A DNA stretch of 64,000 nucleotides from Candidatus Vesicomyidisocius sp. Pext_18_S21. GTDB lineage: Bacteria; Pseudomonadota; Gammaproteobacteria; PS1; Pseudothioglobaceae. The notes under the pieces were generated by a model. That model was not told where the DNA came from, did no database searches, and worked only from the letters and a program-made list of their open reading frames with translations. The DNA lies in assembly GCA_021730165.1 (NCBI GenBank), contig CP072535.1, positions 699,798 to 763,797 on the forward strand, in the 5' to 3' direction. Below are positions 29,263 through 38,802 of this stretch, one piece after another. How positions within the stretch are numbered: position 1 is the stretch's first letter; every line of letters begins with the position of its first letter. The translations under genes and the position numbers were made by a program.

Positions 29263-30096
29263 TTGATATTACGTAATGAATCCATGATTTCACATTGTTC
29301 ATTTAGAACAGGTGGATTAGCGCAATATTTTTTTATCCCAAACGATTTAAAAGATTTATCTAATTTTCTTAAAACCAATACAAAACCACTGTTATTTTTA
29401 GGGTTAGGAAGTAACTTGCTTATACGTGACCAAGGTTTTAAAGGTGTAGTAATTAAGTTAAGTAACTTAAAACAAACGAAAGTTGAAAAAAATACTCTAT
29501 GGGTTGAGGCTGGCGTAACATTAGCAAAACTATCTAGATTATGCTATGCAAACTATCTATATGGTAGTGAATTCTTATCTGCTATTCCAGGTACTGTTGG
29601 TGGAGCACTGATGATGAATGCAGGTGCATTCGGTTTTGAATTTTGGCAACATATTGTTAGTGTAACTACTATTAATCAATTGGGCATTGTATTTAAACGA
29701 ACGAAAGATAATTTTGATATTGGATATAGACATATTCACGCTCAACACTCCAACGAATATTTTATTAATGCAACATTAAAATTTAATCAAACCAAACCAC
29801 AAAGAGATATCAAACAATTACTAGATAAACGTAATCAATCCCAACCTATTGGTAAGGCAAGTTGTGGCAGTGTATTTAAAAATTCAAAAAATTATTTTGC
29901 AGCAAAGTTAATTGAAGAGAGCCAATTGAAAGGCGTTTGTATAGGTGGTGCTTGCATATCAAACAAACATACTAATTTTATCATCAATCAAAATAAAGCC
30001 AGTAGTTCTGATATTATAAATTTAATTACACACATTCAACAAACCGTAAAATCGAACTTTGATATTAACTTAGAGTTAGAACTGGTAATTAAATGA
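29263..30096 (+). CDS. murB: UDP-N-acetylenolpyruvoylglucosamine reductase
   Basis: A 277-residue FAD enzyme that completes UDP-MurNAc synthesis. FAD-binding segments are LGLGSNLLIRDQGFKG (about 46) and FLSAIPGTVGGALMMNAGAFG (split here: FLSAIPGTVGG and LMMNAGAFG). The catalytic serine is in KASCGSVFKN (about 201). The start is the TTG at 29263; the next in-frame ATG would cut into the conserved N-terminus. The C-terminal glutamate is in NLELELVI. It overlaps ddl by four bases. Confidence 0.95.
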   Translation: MILRNESMISHCSFRTGGLAQYFFIPNDLKDLSNFLKTNTKPLLFLGLGSNLLIRDQGFKGVVIKLSNLKQTKVEKNTLWVEAGVTLAKLSRLCYANYLYGSEFLSAIPGTVGGALMMNAGAFGFEFWQHIVSVTTINQLGIVFKRTKDNFDIGYRHIHAQHSNEYFINATLKFNQTKPQRDIKQLLDKRNQSQPIGKASCGSVFKNSKNYFAAKLIEESQLKGVCIGGACISNKHTNFIINQNKASSSDIINLITHIQQTVKSNFDINLELELVIK

Positions 30097-30974
30097 TTGT
30101 AATACTAATGGGTGGGAATTCAGCAGAAAGAGCAATTTCTCTTAAAAGTGGCAAAGCTATTTATCAGACACTCAATAATCAAAATATTGATTGTTTTACA
30201 TTTGACTGGTATAAGGATAACTTATCAGAACTTTGGCAATATGAATTTGACCAAGTATTTATTATATTACATGGTCGTGGTGGTGAAGACGAATATATTC
30301 AAAAACAACTAGAAAACAGAGGTATTTGTTATACAGGATCTGATTCGAATGCTAGTCATAATAGCATGGACAAAGCACGTACCAAAATAATCTGGAAACA
30401 GCATAATCTTACACTTGCACCTTCTATTATTGCAAATATTAATCAACCTATTAATCCTATTAACTTTCCATTACCTTGGGCGGTTAAACCAACTTTAGAA
30501 GGTTCCAGCATTGGCATTAGTAAAGTTGATAATCAGATACAATTAGATGATGCATTAATACTTGCCTGGCAATACGCCCCATATGCTTTAATTGAGCAAT
30601 GGATTAAAGGTGATAAATATACAATAGCAATTTTAGGTAATAAAGCCTTAGCAGTTGTGAGAATTATAACTGATCAAAATTTTTATGATTATAAGTCAAA
30701 ATATCACTCAAATAAGACTCAATATTTATGCCCTTGTAATCTAAGCCTAACTCAGGAAAAAGCATTACAAGCCATTGCACTTAAAGCATTTTTTGCTATT
30801 AATGCCAAAGGATGGGGGCGAGTAGATTTCATTATTAACCAACATAATAAACCTTATTTATTAGAAATAAATACCATTCCTGGTATGACTCCACATTCAT
30901 TAGTTCCCATGGCGGCAAAAGCAATAGGCATAAACTTTAATAAACTAGTGATATCAATTATTAATGAAATATAA
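30093..30974 (+). CDS. ddl: D-alanine-D-alanine ligase
   Basis: A 293-residue ATP-grasp ligase making D-Ala-D-Ala for the murein pentapeptide. Motifs: MGGNSAERAISLKSG at the N-terminus, LHGRGGEDEYIQKQLE (about 65), PWAVKPTLEGSSIGISKV (about 129), and LLEINTIPGMTPHSLVPMAA near the end. Slightly short but complete. In most gammaproteobacteria ftsQ, ftsA and ftsZ come next; here they do not. Confidence 0.95.
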   Translation: MIVILMGGNSAERAISLKSGKAIYQTLNNQNIDCFTFDWYKDNLSELWQYEFDQVFIILHGRGGEDEYIQKQLENRGICYTGSDSNASHNSMDKARTKIIWKQHNLTLAPSIIANINQPINPINFPLPWAVKPTLEGSSIGISKVDNQIQLDDALILAWQYAPYALIEQWIKGDKYTIAILGNKALAVVRIITDQNFYDYKSKYHSNKTQYLCPCNLSLTQEKALQAIALKAFFAINAKGWGRVDFIINQHNKPYLLEINTIPGMTPHSLVPMAAKAIGINFNKLVISIINEI

Positions 30975-31239
30975 GAGTATAAATAGGTTAACATAAAAAT
31001 TAAAAATTAAATTCTATTTAAATAGCTAAAAGATAAACAATAGAAATATTGATACAAATCAAAGTGATTAGAATAACTAAAAAATACATATTTAATTAAA
31101 TACATTAAATATGCCAAAAAAATAACAACAAAATATATAATTGACATTATCAAGCGACTTCTTCTTTTCTACTGAAATATTGTTCATTATGAGAAACTAT
31201 GAAAAATAGAGTATAAATTAGCAGTAGTAGAATAGAAAA
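30975..31239 (+). other. Spacer after ddl where ftsQAZ would be expected
   Basis: 265 bases of stop-rich AT sequence between ddl and the 3' end of the mltD pseudogene. No ftsQ, ftsA or ftsZ fragment is detectable by reading all frames. The dcw cluster therefore ends at ddl in this genome. Confidence 0.6.
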
Positions 31240-32791
31240 TTATAGTATATATTTTAAATTCATATTAGAGTTAATAACATTAATAACAACAATTAATTTT
31301 TGTCTAGGCTGTAATGGTTTTTTATCTATCAATTGGTTCCATTCTTTAAGTTGACTAATTCGCACACCAAATTTATGAGCAATGGTAAACAAATTATCGC
31401 CATTTTTAACGTAATAGATAATTTTCCTATCAATACTTATACCTACATTGATTAATTCTGAAAAATCTTCAGGTTTTCTTGAATTAGATTACCATAATAC
31501 CAATTTTTTACCTATTTTAAGTAGTCTTGTTTTAGTAATATGATTCCACTTTACGATATTATCCGCATGAATATTATATTATCTAGCAGTACCCTATAAA
31601 CTATCGCCTTTCACAACCGTATGAACTACTTTAGTACCAATTTTTTTCGCATTTATTTTTTGAACTTCTCTTTGTTTTTTTGAGATAAAATAATATTGAT
31701 CATAATTCTGTGAAACTGGAACAATCAAATATTCGTCTACTTTAACCATATTATTATACAAATTATTCACACTTTTTATTTGACTTATTGTAGTGTTAAA
31801 TCGATGAGCAATCTTACTTAGACTATCACCATAATTAATCTGATAACGTACCCATTTTATTCTATTACTTTTTGGATATTTTGACAAATTTTCTTTAAAG
31901 ATTGCAACTTTATCAATCGGTAATAACAAATTATAAGAACTTTAGCTCGGCGATGCCCAACGTTTAAGTCCTGGATTTAAAGTATATAACTATTCTAAAT
32001 CTAATTGTGGCCATTCAGAAATTAACACTAAATCAAATTGAGGATTAAGTTTAATAGCTTGAACTTTAGGTGTATTGTTAACTGTTGTGAGTATTTGTCC
32101 GTATTTTTTAGGATTCTTGATAAGTTCTGCTACTGCCAATAATCTTGGTACATAGCCTCTAGTTTCTTCTGGTAAATCTAGATGCCAAAAATCAACTAGT
32201 TTACCTTGTTGTTTATTTTTAGTAATAGCTTTTTATACAGCCCTGGATCTGAGTTATAAGCAGCAATTGCTAATAACCAATCTCCATTAAACAGTTTATT
32301 AAGGTTTTTTAAATACTTAACTGCCGTCTTAGTTGAAGCAAGTACATCACGACGAGAATCATACCACCAATTATTTTCTAAACCATAAAGTTTTCCAGTC
32401 GAAGGAATAAACTGCCACAAACCTGAAGCCATACTATGTGAATAAGAAAATAGATAATAAGCTAATTCAATAATTGGCATTAAAACAATCTCAATCGGTA
32501 ACCCAGCACGTTCTACTTCCGTTTTTATTAAATACAAATAAGGGCGTGCACGCTTAGTAATACGCGTTAAATAGTCAGGATTTTTTTAAACCAATCAATA
32601 TGCCGAAACAATTCTTTTTGGTTGGGTACGCTTAACATATAACGATTGGAAATATAACACCACAGATCCTTCTCAATAACCAAGTTATTAATAGTATTAA
32701 TTTGTATAGGATATTGCACTACTTTTGTAAGAGTGTTTAAAACTATAGCACCCTCAGAAACACCAAATAATAGGAAAAAAATAGTTTACAA
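31240..32791 (-). pseudogene. mltD: mltD pseudogene (lytic transglycosylase with LysM repeats)
   Basis: Decayed membrane-bound lytic murein transglycosylase D. Reading across frames gives DLWCYISNRYMLSVPNQKEL, HIDWFKK, then NPDYLTRITKRARPYLYLI, GLPIEIVLMPIIELAYY, the SLT signature YSHSMASGLWQFIPSTG and LYGLENNWWYDSRRDV (about 32196-32580). Three LysM repeats follow (for example QINYGDSLSKIAHRFNTT at 31830 and VKNGDNLFTIAHKFGV at 31390). Breaks include a T7 run at 32581, a stop/frameshift near 32196, another near 31930 and stops near 31590. The catalytic glutamate codon is still there. Confidence 0.85.
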
Positions 32792-32795
32792 AACT

Positions 32796-33104
32796 TTAAG
32801 ATATTAAACTACCTACACATTTAGGCGAATCTGGTATACCATTTTTCATCTGCCACTCATCAGATGTATAAGTATGTATTGATAATGCATGAATATAAGT
32901 CATCTCTTCTTTAAATAATTGGTTAATAAAACGATGTCTTTCAATCAGTTTTAAATCATCAAAATAATCACTCACTACAATTAACTTAAAATGAGATTCA
33001 CTACTAGAACCAGAATGGTTATGAGATTCATTAAAAACCTCAAGATAACTTGGGCTTAATGCTATTTGTAATTGTTCAGTTAAATGTTGTTGCATATTAC
33101 TCAT
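32796..33104 (-). CDS. bolA: BolA-family protein
   Basis: A 102-residue BolA-like protein. The class-typical segment SSSESHFKLIVVSDYFDD (about 33-50), RHRFINQLFKEEM and the conserved histidine in YIHALSIHTYTSDEW are visible. BolA proteins pair with monothiol glutaredoxins in iron-sulfur trafficking, and E. coli BolA also affects cell-wall genes and shape. It precedes the mltD pseudogene in the same direction and is intact. Confidence 0.9.
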   Translation of the reverse strand: MSNMQQHLTEQLQIALSPSYLEVFNESHNHSGSSSESHFKLIVVSDYFDDLKLIERHRFINQLFKEEMTYIHALSIHTYTSDEWQMKNGIPDSPKCVGSLIS

Positions 33105-33985
33105 ATCACACTACCTTCAAAAAAAATTTAAAAATATTAGAGAATAAATCTTCTCTAAACATGTCTTGTTTCACAAAAATATCCACTATACTTTTAACCA
33201 TTGACAAGAGAGTCACAAGCATAAATCTTATAATATACTAAACGATCAAAGTCAGTCAATACAAGCCCCGTAAATATAATCTACTTTAACCTTCCAAGTA
33301 TTATTTGTTTGTGATAACTTAGGGATAAGGTTAATATTTTTATGGTTTTTAGCCTATTATTTTACAAATCTATCCCATCCCTTACACCTAATAAATATAT
33401 ATTTTCCTAAACTTAATATCAATTACACGCTTAACTATCACTATAGTAGTGCTAAACTCCATTTTGACAGCTACTAAAATAAAAATTCCATTTAGATCCT
33501 TTAATTTTAAATAATTGTGATTTTTCTTACAACTTCTTAAAAACAAAAATAGTAAATTTTCCATCTTCAATTAAACGAACGCGAAGTTCAATCAAATCAC
33601 TGTCACTAGATGCATTAACAATAGAAAAAACATGAAGATCAAAATCAAGATAGATTAAATCAATGTATTACCATAATAAATAAATATAACAAATTAGAAC
33701 TAAGAATTTTTAAAAATACTTGAACTATACCATAGTTAAGATACTTGATACTTTGAACTTTACAAGGCAATGTTATCACTTTAATATCTACAATATTTCC
33801 TAAAATCCAACCACTACCAAATAAACCAATACATCATTTATAATATTATCCTAAAGCATTAGATTGGAAAATCCTACTCTTGAATTAATCTTCAATTGTA
33901 AAAATATGTTTATATTTAAAAAATATAACACTGACATTATAATATAGGTTATGTTTCATTAATACCTAGTAATTAAAAGCTTTTT
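33105..33985. other. 881-bp spacer with an unidentified minus-strand remnant
   Basis: Mostly stop-rich, but two minus-strand segments have protein-like composition: GWILGNIVDIKVITLPCKVQ (about 33760-33830) and, further on, YLDFDLHVFSIVNASSDSD with LIELRVRLIEDGKFTIFVFK (about 33540-33655). They are in different frames and end at stops. I take them as pieces of one lost gene whose family I cannot name. A 60-codon ORF at 33388-33570 in another frame looks like chance. Confidence 0.4.
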
Positions 33986-34903
33986 ATGCCAATCCAAATC
34001 AACAAAACTGTGATATTTTTAATGGGTCCTACTGCCTCAGGTAAGACTAATTTAGCCATTAAATTAAGTCAACAATTTAAAACTAGGCTTATTAGCGTTG
34101 ATTCTGCTCTTATTTACAAAGGAATGAATATTGGCACTGCCAAACCAGATAAAGCAACCTTAAAAAAATATCCTCACCACTTAATTAATATTTGCAATCC
34201 AGAAAATTCATATTCAGTCTTTGACTTTATAAATGATGCTAGTAAAGAAATCAAAACCGCTTTTGCTAAAAACGAATTACCCATTTTAGTAGGTGGTACC
34301 TCATTTTATTTTCATGTACTAGAACACGGATTATCCAATTTACCAGAATCAAGCACCAAATCCAAAGAAAAATTCAACCAATTACTTAGAAATAAAGGTA
34401 CAGCTGAACTACACCAAGACCTTAAAAAAATTGACCCTCAAGCAGCTAATAAAATTCACCCAAACGATTCACAAAGAATCATACGTGCACTTGAAGTATT
34501 TAACTTAAGTGGAAAAACAATTAGTGAATTACAAGGCAACAAAAAACCTATTATTGACCATCCCATTAAAAAAATCATTCTCATGCCCAAACGAAACGAG
34601 CTACATGCAAAAATTGAAACTCGTTTTTTGTTAATGATGAAGAATGGATTTTTAAACGAAGTTCAACATCTTAAACAAAATCCAAACCTACACCAAAATT
34701 TATCTTCAATCCGTTGTGTTGGCTACCGACAAGCATGGCAATATTTAAACGGGAAAATAGATAAAATAGAAATGATAGAAAAAGTCATCATCGCCACTCG
34801 ACAACTGTGTAAACGCCAAAGTACTTGGCTAAAAAGTGAAAAATACGCCTTAGTTTTAAATAATTCCAATCTTGCTAAAGCAGTTACATTCATCAACTCA
34901 TAA
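33986..34903 (+). CDS. miaA: tRNA dimethylallyltransferase MiaA
   Basis: A 305-residue enzyme that adds a dimethylallyl group to A37 of tRNAs reading UNN codons, making the substrate for MiaB (16820). The ATP-type loop is FLMGPTASGKTNLAIKL (about 11). RLISVDSALIYKGMNIGTAKP, HHLINICNP and LVGGTSFYFHVLEHG follow. The C-terminal SIRCVGYRQAWQYL and TRQLCKRQSTWLKSE are present. It uses dimethylallyl diphosphate from the ispDF pathway. Confidence 0.96.
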   Translation: MPIQINKTVIFLMGPTASGKTNLAIKLSQQFKTRLISVDSALIYKGMNIGTAKPDKATLKKYPHHLINICNPENSYSVFDFINDASKEIKTAFAKNELPILVGGTSFYFHVLEHGLSNLPESSTKSKEKFNQLLRNKGTAELHQDLKKIDPQAANKIHPNDSQRIIRALEVFNLSGKTISELQGNKKPIIDHPIKKIILMPKRNELHAKIETRFLLMMKNGFLNEVQHLKQNPNLHQNLSSIRCVGYRQAWQYLNGKIDKIEMIEKVIIATRQLCKRQSTWLKSEKYALVLNNSNLAKAVTFINS

Positions 34904-35066
34904 AATAAATCTAAAAATAATTTTTATTTTCACTTAACAATAGCCATAGAAATAGAATAAACCATCTCTTAAATTTTTGTTTTCCTACCAATGAAATATA
35001 CTTCATCATAAGATTCATCTTTTATATTAATCAAAACTATCCTAGTAGGACCTTTTAAAATCTAAA

Positions 35067-36357
35067 CTAAACACAATCTTTAAACACACGTCCTCTATGC
35101 TCAAAATCATCAAACATATCAAAACTAGCACACTCTGGAGATAATAGAATTACACCGTAATCATTGAACGAGCAAAATTAACAGCCTCTTGCATGGTATT
35201 GGCATAGATAAAAGTATTAGTGTTAAATTCTTGCGAAAATTGGTGAGTACTTTGCCCTATAAGAACAACTCCAATAATACGCTTATTGATAAATTTGAAT
35301 AATAGAGTGTAGTCTTCTTTTTTAGCAATACCACCTAGAATTAATACAATATTTTGATGTTTATACATTAAAGCTTGGATTGCTATTATGGTAGAGATTG
35401 AGTTAGTAGCTTTTGAATCATTGTAATAATCAATGTTTTGTTTTTTAGCTACCCATTCAAGTCGGTGTTCTAATGCTTTAAAATTTTTAATGCTTTGTAT
35501 CATAGACGATATTGGTAAGTTTATTTGGTCACCTAAAGCAAGGGCTGCAAGTATGTTCTTTGTATTATGTTCCCCAATTAATTGTACTTCATCAATACTC
35601 ATCAATGTATTATCACCTTTAAGTAAATAACAAATGTTGTGGCAAGTAACCGTACCAAAATCATTTGCTTTTTTAGGTATATTAATACCAAAATATTTAA
35701 CATTAGTTTGTTTAGGAATAAGCGGTTCATCTAAATTAACTACCGAATATTGGCAATATTGATATAGACTTAATTTAGAATTAATGTAATACTCAAAACT
35801 TTTGTATCGATCAAGATGATCAGGTGTAATATTAAGAACAACACCTGTTATTAGATTCAAGTGACAGCTGTAATCTAATTGATAACTAGATAATATCTAA
35901 TACGTAATATTCTATTTTTTCATTTAAACAATCTAGTGCAGGAACACCAATATTGCCGCCTATGGCAACGAGCATACCTGAATCAGCAATCATTTGTGTT
36001 AGTAATCTAGTCAACGGTAGATTTACCATTAGAACCTGTAATACCAATGACAGGTGCTTTTGCAAATCTTGAAAATAATTCAATATCGCTAATAACAGGA
36101 ATGTTTTTTTTCATTGTCCAACCAATAATCGTTTCACTCTTAGCAATACCAGGAGAGATAAAAACCTTATCTACTTCTGTTAGTAGACTTGATTTCCATA
36201 TCCCAAGAATGGGTTTTGACTTGAAAAGCAAACTAGTATATTTAGATAAAAAAGGCGGACTCATGCGACTATCAGCAATTTTATAATTAATATTTTGTTC
36301 TGATAGAAAACGAGCAATTGAAAATCCTGTTTTTCTTAAACCTAAAATCAATTTCAT
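35067..36357 (-). pseudogene. murD: murD pseudogene
   Basis: UDP-N-acetylmuramoylalanine-D-glutamate ligase, the murein step after MurC, broken by at least three one-base shifts. The start MKLILGLRKTGFSIARFL and ATP loop VIGITGSNGKSTV are in the first frame (to about 36007). An extra G shifts to RLLTQMIADSGMLVAIGGN and IGVPALDCLNEKIEYYVLDI. An extra A near 35886 shifts to SYQLDYSCHLNLITG and NITPDHLDRYKSFEYYINSK. Near 35155 a third shift leads to [18 protein letters not shown] and [10 protein letters not shown]. Nearly all conserved residues are present across frames, so inactivation looks recent. Confidence 0.92.
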
Positions 36358-36415
36358 ATAGCTATTTCTCTGTAAAATAACTATATTTTATAATTTCAAA
36401 TACAAGGCATAATTC

Positions 36416-37075
36416 ATGAATACAAAAGTCAATACTCAAATACGTGACATTAACATTAATAATATTTTAAGAAATACTTACCAATTACTATCTGCAACCT
36501 TGTTATTTAGTGGGCTAATGGCTTATTTTGCTATGTCTTTAAACCTGCCAAACTTTGGTTTTTTAATCACCCTTGGTGGTTATTTTGGCTTGTTATACTT
36601 AACCAACAAATTGAAAAATTCAAGTTATGGAATTTTAGCAGTATTTGCATTAACAGGCTTTATGGGACTAACATTAGGACCTATTATTGGTACTTATACA
36701 ACAACTTTTTCAAATGGGTCTGAACTAATTGCTATGGCAATGACAGGTACGGGTCTTATCTTTTTATCTTTATCTTTTTATGCTGTTACTTCAGGTAAAG
36801 ATTTTAGCTTTTTATCTGGTTTCTTAACAGCAGGTATTATTGTAGCATTTTTAGCAGGAATTGCCGCTTACTTTTTTGCTATACCAGCATTATCATTGAC
36901 TGTATCTGTAATATTTATTTTATTAATGAGTGGATTAATTTTATTTGAAACTTCAAATATTATCCACGGTGGTGAAACTAATTATATTATGGCAACAGTA
37001 ACACTGTTTATTTCAATTTATAACTTATTTTTAAGTTTATTACAGTTGCTAGGAGTATTTTCTGGAGAAGATTAA
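36416..37075 (+). CDS. Bax inhibitor-1 (UPF0005/YccA-YbhL) family membrane protein
   Basis: A 219-residue protein with seven hydrophobic helices of the Bax inhibitor-1/TMBIM family. Recognised by the N-terminal NNILRNTYQLLSATLLFSGL, LTGFMGLTLGPIIGTY (about 79) and the C-terminal ATVTLFISIYNLFLSLLQLL with its conserved YNLF. In E. coli YccA interacts with the FtsH protease and YbhL has been proposed to leak calcium; the role here is unknown. It has a TATAAT-like -10 near 36388. Confidence 0.9.
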   Translation: MNTKVNTQIRDININNILRNTYQLLSATLLFSGLMAYFAMSLNLPNFGFLITLGGYFGLLYLTNKLKNSSYGILAVFALTGFMGLTLGPIIGTYTTTFSNGSELIAMAMTGTGLIFLSLSFYAVTSGKDFSFLSGFLTAGIIVAFLAGIAAYFFAIPALSLTVSVIFILLMSGLILFETSNIIHGGETNYIMATVTLFISIYNLFLSLLQLLGVFSGED

Positions 37076-37309
37076 TTTTTAGCAAAAAAGTAATCTAATT
37101 AATAACAGAAAGGGAATACCGAACTAATAATTATCATTTTAACTAGAATAAGTTGAATACTCTTTTTCAAGATTTATCTGAAGAAGTTGAATTCTATTGA
37201 TATAGTAAACACTCTTACTAAAATAGTTGCGCTACGATTTACTTAATTATCATATTAGGCATAAACCAAAACTTATATGTATCTATCAAAAAAAATAAAC
37301 TTAGTGATT

Positions 37310-37343
37310 TGTTATATTTTACCTCAGATGATAAAATATAACA
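37310..37343. repeat. Perfect 12-bp inverted repeat, 10-base loop
   Basis: TGTTATATTTTA and TAAAATATAACA flank the loop CCTCAGATGA. It lies 170-205 bases upstream of hom and about 240 past the Bax-inhibitor-like gene. Lack of G/C pairs makes it a weak terminator; an operator or a cruciform is possible. Confidence 0.6.
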
Positions 37344-37471
37344 CTTTCACAAATAGAATTTAATAGTTAGATATAAGTAATCTATTGACGTACTATTGAA
37401 AATAGGATTAACTTTGAATTAATAAATTACTTACCCTTTAATAACTAATGTACGCATAAATATCCTGTGAG

Positions 37472-37477
37472 TATAAT
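37472..37477 (+). promoter_or_regulatory. Putative -10 box of hom-thrC
   Basis: Perfect TATAAT 37 bases before the chosen GTG start. No strong -35 is seen. It overlaps the 5' part of the longest possible hom reading frame, which is evidence against using the earliest start codon. Confidence 0.4.
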
Positions 37478-37514
37478 GTACTATTTGATTGTATTTAATA
37501 TAGGAATGTTGCTT

Positions 37515-38792
37515 GTGAATATTGGAATTTTAGGACTAGGCACTGTCGGTGGCGGTGTGGTAAACGTATTAAATAAAAACCAAAAACAGATTATACGTCG
37601 ATCTGGTAATAATATTAATGTAACTCATGCAGCTGTAAGAGATATAACTCAAACACGAATTTGCCCTACTAAAAATATTAAACTTACTCAAGACCCGTTT
37701 AAAATTGTAAATGATGATGATATTAGTGTCGTTTTAGAACTAATGGGTGGTGTAGGATTAGCTAAAAACTTAATCGAACAAGCAATTAAAAACGGCAAAC
37801 ATGTTGTAACTGCTAACAAAGCTCTAATTGCTACATATGGTAACGAATTGCTAGCCTTAGCAAAAGATTACAACACGCATCTTTTATTTGAAGCAGCCGT
37901 TGCTGGCGGTATTCCTATTTTAAAATCTTTAAAGGACGGATTAAGTGCTAATCAAATTGAACTAGTTGCTGGAATTATTAATGGAACAAGTAACTTTATA
38001 CTAACTGAAATGCATAACAAAGACAAAAATTTTCAGGATGCTCTTAAAGAGGCGAAAGCACTTGGTTATGCTGAGGCTAACCCTACTTTAGATGTAGAAG
38101 GTATTGATACAGCGCATAAATTAGCAATTCTTGCCTCAATGGCATTCGGATGTGAATTACAATTCAATCAAATTACCACCGAAGGAATTAGCAATATTAG
38201 TAGCGAAGATATTACTTATGCAACTGAACTAGGTTATACCATTAAACATATTGGAATTGCTAAAAAACTAGATAATAAATTACAAATGCATGTGCGACCA
38301 ACTTTAGTGCCTACAACACATTTACTATCTAATGTTAACGGGGTAATGAATGGTATATTAATTAAAGGAAATGCAGTTGGTGAAACACTTTATTACGGTG
38401 CTGGTGCTGGTGATGAAGCAACTGCAAGTAGTGTTATTGCTGATTTAATTGATATTATCAGAAATACTGCAAACCATGATATTTTTGGTTGGAAATCATT
38501 AATAAATATTACAAAGTGTAATACTAATAGTATTGTAAGTGTTTTCTACTTGCGTTTATTAGTCACTAATAAATCAGGAATTTTAAAAGATATTAAAAAA
38601 ACTTTAGCTAATTATGATATTAATATAGAGGCCATTCTTCAAAAGAAGATTAACCAGAAAAATAATTTACATATTGCCCTTATTACTAACCTTACTAATA
38701 ACAGTAAAATAAACAAGGCGGTAACAGATATTCAAAAATATGATTACATTATAGATGAGATTAAAATAATTTTTGTTGAAAGACTTAATTAA
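37515..38792 (+). CDS. hom: Homoserine dehydrogenase
   Basis: Converts aspartate semialdehyde to homoserine, the branch point to threonine and methionine. The NAD(P) loop is GILGLGTVGGGVVNVL. Other motifs: VVTANKALIA, EAAVAGGIPILKSL, and GIINGTSNFILTEM; a C-terminal ACT-like regulatory domain starts near FYLRLLVTNKSGILKDI. The frame is open back to 37467, but I place the start at the GTG at 37515 (425 residues). The family normally begins a few residues before the loop, an AGGA site lies nine bases upstream, and the likely -10 (37472) would put the transcript start after the earliest ATG. ATG 37506 is an alternative. Confidence 0.93.
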   Translation: MNIGILGLGTVGGGVVNVLNKNQKQIIRRSGNNINVTHAAVRDITQTRICPTKNIKLTQDPFKIVNDDDISVVLELMGGVGLAKNLIEQAIKNGKHVVTANKALIATYGNELLALAKDYNTHLLFEAAVAGGIPILKSLKDGLSANQIELVAGIINGTSNFILTEMHNKDKNFQDALKEAKALGYAEANPTLDVEGIDTAHKLAILASMAFGCELQFNQITTEGISNISSEDITYATELGYTIKHIGIAKKLDNKLQMHVRPTLVPTTHLLSNVNGVMNGILIKGNAVGETLYYGAGAGDEATASSVIADLIDIIRNTANHDIFGWKSLINITKCNTNSIVSVFYLRLLVTNKSGILKDIKKTLANYDINIEAILQKKINQKNNLHIALITNLTNNSKINKAVTDIQKYDYIIDEIKIIFVERLN

Positions 38793-38802
38793 GGAGAATA
38801 TA

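Larger units (their letters stand above)
37076..37514. other. 439-bp spacer before hom
   Basis: No coding remnant recognised. It contains the 12-bp inverted repeat at 37310-37343 and a TATAAT at 37472 that probably serves hom. Confidence 0.55.
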
